From the NCBI RefSeq assembly GCF_015680405.1, contig NZ_JADLJS010000025.1, forward strand, positions 1 to 64,000: DNA of 64,000 bases. The letters are read 5' to 3'. The notes beneath the pieces were generated by a model, which had not been told where the DNA came from, did no database searches, and saw nothing but the letters and a program-made list of their open reading frames with translations. Both the position numbers and the translations under genes were made by a program. Shown one piece after another: positions 58,302-64,000 of the stretch. Position 1 is the stretch's first letter, and every line of letters begins with the position of its first letter. The DNA comes from Pseudomonas pudica. GTDB taxonomy: Bacteria; Pseudomonadota; Gammaproteobacteria; Pseudomonadales; Pseudomonadaceae.

Positions 58302-59636
58302 TCAGAACACGTTCAACGGGTAATCCATGATCACGCGCAGTTCATCGTTGTCGCTGTTGCTGTCGATCGATGCATAGCCCTGGCTGCCACGGTGGGTGGC
58401 ATAGCGCACCAGCACCGACAGGTCCTTCAGATCACCCTCCTGGAACACATACTTCACGTCCAGGTCGCGCTCCCAGTGCATGGCATTCTTGCCATCGGCA
58501 CGGTAGTAGTCGTAGTGGGTGGTTTCCTGGACGGCCTTGGTCAGGTCGGCCTCACCGCGCGAGTACGACAGCACCGTGGTCAGGCCAGGGATGCCCACGC
58601 CAGCGAAGTCATAGTTGTACTGCAGCTTCCACGAGCGCTCGTTCGGAGCGTTGAAGTCCGAGTACATGCGCGAGTTGTCCAGGTAGATGCTGTCGCCCAG
58701 GTTGATGTAATCGAACGGCGTGTTGCCATTGACCCGCTGGTAGGCGGCGGTGACGCTGTGGAACCCGGCGTTGACGGTGAAATGCACGCTGTAGGTGTTG
58801 TTGTCGATCTTGCCCAGCAAGGCCTGGCCGGTGTCCTGGGTGTGGTAGAAGTGCACGCCCGGGTTCAGGCTTACCAGGTCGTTGACCGCATAGGTGTAGT
58901 CGAAATCGGCGTAGTACTGGTTCCAGATGTCCTTCAGCTCGGCCGCATACAGGTTGGCGGTGATGTCAGGGGTACCGCTCCACGACGCGCCGGCCCAGTT
59001 CAGGTGCTTGCTCTTGTCATGCTCGCCCAGCGAACCGTAATAAGTGTCGATGCGGCGGTGGCCACTCTGGTTGTACGGCTTGGTGAAGCTCACCTGGCCG
59101 CCTTCGAGCAGCAGGCCGTCGATGCTGGTGTTGGTCAGGCTTACACCACGGAAGGTCTGCGGCAGCATGCGGGTTTCGCCGCCAGCGATCACTGGGTTGG
59201 TGAGGAACAGGTCACCGGCTTTGAGCTCGGTGTCGAACGCCTTGAGCTTGACTGCGGCACCGGCGGTGGAGAACGAGTGCGGGGCAGCACCCAGTTCGTC
59301 TTCGTTCTTTTGGTGAGTAGGCAGGATGCTGGTGCCAGCATGGCCGCCGCCACCGTCGAGCTTCAGGCCCAGCATGGCGTGGGCGTCCAGGCCAAAGCCG
59401 ACCACACCTGGGGTGTAGCCCGACTCGAAGCGTGCAACCGCGCCCTGGCCCCACTCGCGGGTGTCGCGCACGCCGGCGTTGTGGTTGTCGCGGTTGAAGT
59501 AGGCATTACGGAAATGCAGGTTGAAGGACGAGCCTTCGATGAAGCCATCAGCCTTGTCTTCATCTGCCTGGGCGGCGAAAGGGATCGTTGCAGTCAACGC
59601 AATGAACAGCGGGGTAAAACGAAACGCGGAAGGCAC
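58302..59636 (-). CDS. OprD-family outer-membrane porin
   Basis: Porin of 444 residues with signal peptide (cleavage after AAQA at about 24) and the OprD pattern: ADGFIEGSSFNLHFRNAYFNRD near the start, RDTREWGQGAVARFESGYTPG, and a C-terminal beta strand ending LNVF with Phe last. OprD-type channels take up amino acids, aromatic acids or other small carboxylates. The exact substrate cannot be told from sequence here. Confidence 0.93.
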   Translation of the reverse strand: MPSAFRFTPLFIALTATIPFAAQADEDKADGFIEGSSFNLHFRNAYFNRDNHNAGVRDTREWGQGAVARFESGYTPGVVGFGLDAHAMLGLKLDGGGGHAGTSILPTHQKNEDELGAAPHSFSTAGAAVKLKAFDTELKAGDLFLTNPVIAGGETRMLPQTFRGVSLTNTSIDGLLLEGGQVSFTKPYNQSGHRRIDTYYGSLGEHDKSKHLNWAGASWSGTPDITANLYAAELKDIWNQYYADFDYTYAVNDLVSLNPGVHFYHTQDTGQALLGKIDNNTYSVHFTVNAGFHSVTAAYQRVNGNTPFDYINLGDSIYLDNSRMYSDFNAPNERSWKLQYNYDFAGVGIPGLTTVLSYSRGEADLTKAVQETTHYDYYRADGKNAMHWERDLDVKYVFQEGDLKDLSVLVRYATHRGSQGYASIDSNSDNDELRVIMDYPLNVF

Positions 59637-59738
59637 CGTTACTAGCTCCTTGGGTCTGGCGGTGGGGCAGTTTTTATTTTTGAATGTGCGTCTTTTTTAT
59701 AGGTGGACGTTACAGCTTGGCTGATAGTTGAAGCACAT

Positions 59739-59770
59739 AAAAAAAGCCGCTGATCGGCAGCGGCTTTAAA
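59739..59770 (-). terminator. intrinsic terminator
   Basis: On the minus strand AAAGCCGCTG pairs with CAGCGGCTTT around a small loop and is followed by a T-tract. It ends the small secreted-protein gene at 59842. Confidence 0.88.
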
Positions 59771-59841
59771 AGGCTAACATATCGGCACCGGTGGTGCCCA
59801 TGGCGTAGCCAAGGGAAAACGGGAGCAGCGAGAGCGCTTTA

Positions 59842-60066
59842 TCAGCTGTCGGCATTGGCATCGACAGAGATCTTGGAAGCTGTCTGGTTTGCGTCTTTCG
59901 CGGTGTCTGCCTGTTGCGCGGCTACGGTTTCGCGGGCCTCTTGGTGGACCGCGGCGAACTCGGCATTACGGGTGACGAAAGCCTTGGATTCTTCAGCCAT
60001 GGCCAGGGGCGACAACAACAGGGAAGACAGGACGAAAACGCTGGCAATACCCATACTGTTGGACAT
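59842..60066 (-). CDS. small secreted protein of unknown function
   Basis: Protein of 74 residues with a signal peptide ending LAMA (about residue 24). The mature 50 residues are Ala-, Asp- and Gln-rich and probably helical, without Cys. A terminator follows. Function unknown; similar small periplasmic proteins occur in other pseudomonads. Confidence 0.7.
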   Translation of the reverse strand: MSNSMGIASVFVLSSLLLSPLAMAEESKAFVTRNAEFAAVHQEARETVAAQQADTAKDANQTASKISVDANADS

Positions 60067-60381
60067 TTGAAACTACCTTCTTGCGGTGCAAGTGCTAATG
60101 AGGACGGGGGTAAAGTTAGTCCTTTCAATGCACTTGAAACAGAGCGAAGCGCGATAAGCACTGTTGCGTAAAAGGTAACTATCGCAGGAAAAGCAATTGG
60201 ACTTTCGCCGCAAACCTGCATGCTAGAGGGCCTACGCGGTCTTTACTTTTGTGGGAGCGGCCTTGTGTCGCGAAAGGGGCGCGAAGCGGCCCCAGGTTCT
60301 GTGCCATGGCAGCATTTGTCGGGGCTGCTGCGCAGCCCTTTAGCGACACAAGGCCGCTCCCACATCGACCGCGACCTCCTG
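60067..60381. other. spacer with promoter region and REP pair
   Basis: About 315 bases with no gene. The half near 60067 should hold the promoter of the small secreted-protein gene; no certain -35/-10. A REP inverted pair occupies 60250-60365. Confidence 0.7.
60250..60365. repeat. REP inverted pair
   Basis: Facing copies (GTGGGAGCGGCCTTGTGTCG and CGACACAAGGCCGCTCCCAC), close to perfect, just downstream of the histidine kinase gene. Confidence 0.9.
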
Positions 60382-61770
60382 TCAGGCATGGGTGGGTAGC
60401 CTGATACCAAAGGTATTGGCCCCAGCGGCACTACGCACGAACACTTCCCCACCATGCATCAGCGCAATCGCCTTGACGATCGCCAACCCCAAACCATGGT
60501 TACCGCCGCCACTGTTGCTACGTGCCGCATCCACCCGGTAGAAGCGTTCGAACAGCAACGGTAGATGCTCATCGTCGATTGCCGGCCCCGGGTTGCTCAC
60601 GGCGATGCTGACCTGCTCCGGCCCGGCATCGATCTGCACCTTGATCACCTGGTGCGGTGCGGTGTGTTGCACGGCGTTGTTCAGCAGGTTGATCAGCGCC
60701 CGGCGCAGTTGGGCCTTTTCGATGGGCGCCTGGGCATCGCCGCTCACGCTCACGCCGACCTGCGCGTCTTCGAGAATGTAGTCCAGGTAATCGAGGGTGG
60801 TCGCCACTTCCTCGGCCAGCGAGGCTTGGGTCAGGGCCGTGGCCTTGCTGCCTTGGTCGGCACTGGCCAGGAACAACATGTCGTTGATGATGCTGCGCAG
60901 GCGCTCCAGCTCCTCAAGGTTCGATTGCAGCACTTCGAAGTAGTGCTCGGCGCTGCGTCCGCGTGTCAGCGCCACCTGGGTCTGGCCGATCAGGTTGGTC
61001 AGCGGTGAGCGCAATTCGTGGGCGACGTCGGCGTTGAAGGCTTCGAGCCGTGTATAGGCTTGGCTGACTCGGTCCAGTGCGGCATTGAAGGCGCTGGCGA
61101 ATTGGGCCAGCTCCGGTGCCAGGCTCTCAGTCTGCAGGCGCCCGTCCAGGCGCGGTGGCGCCAGCGCCTGGGCCTCAACGGACAAAGCCAGCAGCGGGCG
61201 CAGGCCGATGCGCGCCACCCAGTAGCCCAGCAGCGAGGCCAGCAGCACGCCGAGCACCGCCAGCCCGACAATCGCTACCAGCAGGCTGTGCTGGGCCTGC
61301 CAGAAAGTTTCGGTGTCTATGCCGATCAGAAAGCGCAGCGGCGGCCGCTCGCCCAGGGCCGGCAATTCGCTGACCAGCACCTTGTAAGGGTAGGGCCGGT
61401 CGGGCAGGCGCAGGTCGCGCATGCCCTGCGCACCTTCGGCGAAGGCGCGGACCAGCTCGCTGGGGTGCCCGTATTCGTAGGCCGGGTTGCTGCTGACCAC
61501 CCAGAAGCGAATACGCTTGTCCTCTTCACTGAGCAGATTGAGCTTGTTGTTGATCTTGACCCAGTGCTCCGGTGTGCCGAAGCGGTTGAGGGTGGACTCG
61601 AGCACGCTGAAGCGCGCATCCAGCTCGGCCTGCGGCAACAGGTCGAGGCTGCGGTCGACCTGGCGGTACAGCGCCGAACCGATCAGCAGGAACACGCCCA
61701 GCGCAACCAGGATGAACAGCGCCGACAGGCGCAGTGCGATGGAATTACCCCGCACGGTTTTCCAGGACAT
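60382..61770 (-). CDS. sensor histidine kinase, heavy-metal (CopS/CusS) type
   Basis: Membrane histidine kinase of about 462 residues: transmembrane helix about 14-34, periplasmic domain, second helix about 170-192, HAMP, HisKA with His251 (VAHELRSPLTNLIG), and ATPase with GGNHGLGLAIVKAI. This is the CopS/CusS/IrlS pattern. The start is uncertain: ATG 61770 overlaps the response-regulator gene by 26 bases, GTG 61755 is also possible. Partner of the regulator upstream; the signal may be a metal or a pump substrate. Confidence 0.9.
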   Translation of the reverse strand: MSWKTVRGNSIALRLSALFILVALGVFLLIGSALYRQVDRSLDLLPQAELDARFSVLESTLNRFGTPEHWVKINNKLNLLSEEDKRIRFWVVSSNPAYEYGHPSELVRAFAEGAQGMRDLRLPDRPYPYKVLVSELPALGERPPLRFLIGIDTETFWQAQHSLLVAIVGLAVLGVLLASLLGYWVARIGLRPLLALSVEAQALAPPRLDGRLQTESLAPELAQFASAFNAALDRVSQAYTRLEAFNADVAHELRSPLTNLIGQTQVALTRGRSAEHYFEVLQSNLEELERLRSIINDMLFLASADQGSKATALTQASLAEEVATTLDYLDYILEDAQVGVSVSGDAQAPIEKAQLRRALINLLNNAVQHTAPHQVIKVQIDAGPEQVSIAVSNPGPAIDDEHLPLLFERFYRVDAARSNSGGGNHGLGLAIVKAIALMHGGEVFVRSAAGANTFGIRLPTHA

Positions 61771-62419
61771 AGCCCATGCCTCGGATGGTGTGCAGCAACT
61801 TGTTGTCGAAAGGCCCGTCGAGCTTGGCGCGCAGGCGCTTGATCGCCACTTCGACGACGTTGGCATCGCTGTCGAAATTGATGTCCCAGACCAGCTCGGC
61901 AATCGCCGTCTTCGACAGGATTTCACCTTGCCTGCGGGCCAGCACGCTGAGCAGCGAGAACTCCTTGGCCGTCAGCTCCAGGCGCTGGCCGGCGCGTGTG
62001 GCCTTGCGCGCCATCAGGTCTACCCACAGGTCACCTACCTGCACCTGCAGTGGTTCATGGTTGCTGCTACGGCGGGTCAGGGCTTGCAGGCGGGCGACCA
62101 GTTCGAGGAAGGAAAACGGCTTGCCCAGATAGTCGTCGGCACCCTCGCGCAGGCCATGGATACGGTCTTCGACCCGTTCACGGGCGGTCAGCATGATTAC
62201 CGGTGTCTGCTTGCGCGCGCGCAGGGCGCGCAGCACGCCATAACCGTCCAGGCCTGGCAGCATCACATCCAGCACGATCACCGCGTAGTCACCTTCCAGG
62301 GCCAGGTGAAGGCCGTCGATGCCGTCCCGCGCAAGGTCGACGGTAAACCCCTGCTCGCTGAGGCCGCGATGCAGGTAGTCGGCCGTTTTTTCTTCGTCTT
62401 CGATGATCAGCACACGCAT
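61745..62419 (-). CDS. OmpR-family response regulator, CopR/IrlR type
   Basis: DNA-binding response regulator of 224 residues with receiver Asp51 (VLDVMLPGLDG), Thr (MLTAR) and Lys (LGKPF), and a C-terminal winged helix (LTAKEFSLLSVLARR, VVEVAIKRLRAKLD, TIRGMGYVL). Placed between the RND gene (9-base gap) and the kinase gene (overlap), so it probably regulates the pump. Confidence 0.94.
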   Translation of the reverse strand: MRVLIIEDEEKTADYLHRGLSEQGFTVDLARDGIDGLHLALEGDYAVIVLDVMLPGLDGYGVLRALRARKQTPVIMLTARERVEDRIHGLREGADDYLGKPFSFLELVARLQALTRRSSNHEPLQVQVGDLWVDLMARKATRAGQRLELTAKEFSLLSVLARRQGEILSKTAIAELVWDINFDSDANVVEVAIKRLRAKLDGPFDNKLLHTIRGMGYVLENRAG

Positions 62420-62428
62420 GGTCTTGTC

Positions 62429-64000
62429 CTAACTGGCACTGGGCGCCGCCGCACGGGCGGCCCGGCGGCGGTGGAACAGGCGCTCCAGGGCCAAGTATAT
62501 GACCGGGGTGGTGAACAGCGTCAGCGCCTGGCTCACCAGCAGGCCGCCAACCACGGCGATGCCCAGTGGCTGGCGCAGTTCGGCGCCGGTGCCGAAGCCG
62601 AACATCAGCGGAACCGCGCCGAGCAAGGCGGCCAGGGTGGTCATGATGATCGGCCGGAAGCGCGTCGGGCAGGCCTGGTGGATCGCCTGCTCCGGGGTCA
62701 AGCCCTGGCGGCGTTGGGCTTCGAGGGCGAAGTCGATCAGCAGGATGCCGTTTTTCTTGACGATGCCGATCAGCAGCACCACGCCGATCAGCCCCATGAT
62801 GCTGAAGTCCTGGCCCATGGCCCACAACAGGATCAGTGCGCCGAGGCCGGCCGAGGGCAGGGTGGAGATGATCGTCAGCGGGTGGACGAAGCTTTCGTAC
62901 AGCACGCCGAGGATGATGTACACCGCCACCAGCGCTGCCAGGATCAGCCACGGCTGGCTCGACAGCGAGCTCTGGAAGGCCTGGGCCGCGCCCTGGAAGT
63001 TGCCGCTGATGGAGTCGGGCATGCCCAGTTCGCGCTGGGTGCGCTCGAGGATGGTCACGGCATCGCCCAAGGCCACGCCCGGGGCCAGGTTGAACGACAG
63101 GTTGGCCGCCGGGAACAGCCCGTCGTGGCTGATCGACAGCGGCCCGGTGCTGGGCGGTGCCACGTGGGCCACTGCCGACAGCGGCACCATCTCGTTGGTC
63201 AGCGGCGAGCGCAGGTAGAAGTAGTTGAGGCTTTCGGCCTTGCCGCGCTGGCGGGCATCCAGTTCGAGGATCACCTTGTACTGGTTGGTCTCGGTCTGGA
63301 ATTCACTGATCTGCCGCTGGCCGAAGGCGTCGTACAACGCCTGGTCGACGTCGGTGGTGGTCAGGCCGAAACGTGCCGCGGCCTGGCGGTCGATATCGAT
63401 GCGGGTGACGCTGGCACCCAATTGCAGGTCATTGGACAGGTCGCGAAACGCCGGGTTTTCCCGCAGGCGCTCGGTCAGGCGCTGGGTCCACAGGTTCAGT
63501 GCCATGCCGTCGTTGCTCTTGAGCACATACTGGTACTGGGTGCGCGACGGGCCGGAGCTTAGGTTGATGTCCTGGCCGGCACGCATGTACAGGACAATGC
63601 CCGGTACCTGGGCCAGCTTGGGCCGCAGCCGGTCGATCAGTTCGCTGGCCGATACATCGCGTTCGCCACGCGGCTTCAGGGCGATCCAGAAGCGGCCGTT
63701 GGCGATGGTCTGGTTGCTGCCGGTGACGCCCACCGAGTGGGAGAACGCGCGCACCGCCGGGTCGGCCTCGATGATTTTGGCCAGCGCCTGGTGCTTCTCG
63801 ATCATCGACGGGTACGACACATCCGCCGCCGCCTCGCTGGTGCCGAGGATGAAGCCGGTGTCCTGCAGCGGGAAAAAGCCTTTTGGGATACCCACGTAAC
63901 CGGCCACCGCCAGGGCCAGGGTCAGGCCGAACACGCCGAGGGTCAGGCGCTGGTGGGCGAGGGCGTGGTCCAGGCCCTTTTCGTACCACCCGACCAGCCG
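62429..64000 (-). CDS. RND multidrug efflux permease (MdtC/MuxC type), 5' end outside window
   Basis: C-terminal 523 residues of an inner-membrane RND (HAE1) pump; the frame is open to the window edge. The sequence covers part of the periplasmic porter domain and transmembrane helices 8-12 (VAVYIILGVLYESFVHPLTI and GIVKKNGILLIDFALEAQR). The final segment ALERLFHRRR is typical of MdtC/MuxC-like partners, which pair with a second RND subunit. The two-component genes follow on the same strand. Confidence 0.92.
   Translation of the reverse strand, partial: RLVGWYEKGLDHALAHQRLTLGVFGLTLALAVAGYVGIPKGFFPLQDTGFILGTSEAAADVSYPSMIEKHQALAKIIEADPAVRAFSHSVGVTGSNQTIANGRFWIALKPRGERDVSASELIDRLRPKLAQVPGIVLYMRAGQDINLSSGPSRTQYQYVLKSNDGMALNLWTQRLTERLRENPAFRDLSNDLQLGASVTRIDIDRQAAARFGLTTTDVDQALYDAFGQRQISEFQTETNQYKVILELDARQRGKAESLNYFYLRSPLTNEMVPLSAVAHVAPPSTGPLSISHDGLFPAANLSFNLAPGVALGDAVTILERTQRELGMPDSISGNFQGAAQAFQSSLSSQPWLILAALVAVYIILGVLYESFVHPLTIISTLPSAGLGALILLWAMGQDFSIMGLIGVVLLIGIVKKNGILLIDFALEAQRRQGLTPEQAIHQACPTRFRPIIMTTLAALLGAVPLMFGFGTGAELRQPLGIAVVGGLLVSQALTLFTTPVIYLALERLFHRRRAARAAAPSAS

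Noticed and set aside
61487..63562. 691-codon plus-strand frame over the kinase, regulator and RND genes
   Set aside because: Gln/Gly/Val-rich shadow across three real genes on the other strand.
1..64000. tRNA, rRNA, insertion sequence, prophage or CRISPR array
   Set aside because: No cloverleaf, transposase, integrase or regularly spaced repeats seen; the repeats present are scattered REP units.

Overview
The window is ordinary chromosome of a fluorescent-group Pseudomonas, most like the P. putida group. The evidence is the gene order (phrB-MerR-DUF523 / renalase / hemH / uraA-upp / hpt / mqo; alkK-like ligase-DUF1302-DUF1329-LuxR; nadC-DUF1631-ampDE; cra-fruBKA), the GC-rich coding sequence, and many copies of the short P. 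putida-type REP palindrome (cores such as GGGTTCACCCGCGAAGAGGCC or GGCCTTGTGTCGCGA). I see no rRNA, tRNA, insertion sequence, prophage, CRISPR array or genomic island. The last gene (RND pump) is cut by the window edge.

Layout. 0.3-7.5 kb: a probable light-response region. Four overlapping minus-strand genes (DUF523/DUF1722, class II LitR-type MerR regulator, photolyase phrB, SDR-like protein) lie downstream of a renalase-type flavoenzyme. Both minus-strand transcription units have boxes matching or nearly matching the PplR1 (LitR) operator T(G/A)TACA-N12-TGTA(C/T)A. TIGR01777 and hemH diverge from the same spacer. 7.6-11.6 kb: pyrimidine/purine salvage (uraA, upp, hpt) plus small conserved proteins. 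11.8-18.8 kb: mqo, lipoproteins, an acyltransferase, a CPXCG/DUF2007/SRAP cluster and an M48 lipoprotein protease. 18.9-19.8 kb: a TMEM165/GDT1 Mn exporter behind a yybP-ykoY Mn riboswitch. 19.8-30.4 kb: rsmC, a D-2-hydroxyacid dehydrogenase, a medium-chain acyl-CoA ligase, the DUF1302/DUF1329 pair and a MalT-like LuxR regulator.

30.6-46.3 kb: a soluble two-component pair (response regulator with C-terminal repeats plus short histidine kinase), an MBL hydrolase, an OmpA-like lipoprotein, pta, a SlyD-like FKBP, glutathione peroxidase, a glycosyltransferase, a soluble PAS chemoreceptor, cysZ, trxB (with an OxyR-type site upstream), nadC and DUF1631. 46.4-55.6 kb: ampDE, tatD, and the fructose PTS (cra divergent from fruBKA, with a Cra box between). 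55.7-64 kb: small proteins, a diguanylate cyclase, an OprD-family porin, and an RND transporter gene followed by a CopRS-type two-component system.

No wholly new system stands out. The most useful leads are the light regulon layout with its catalytically degenerate SDR and possible link to hemH, the two interleaved helices after the Mn riboswitch, an SRAP/HMCES-like protein that lacks the usual catalytic His, an unusually long hairpin before the glutathione peroxidase gene, and the concentration of REP pairs at convergent gene ends (8 of 11 such junctions).
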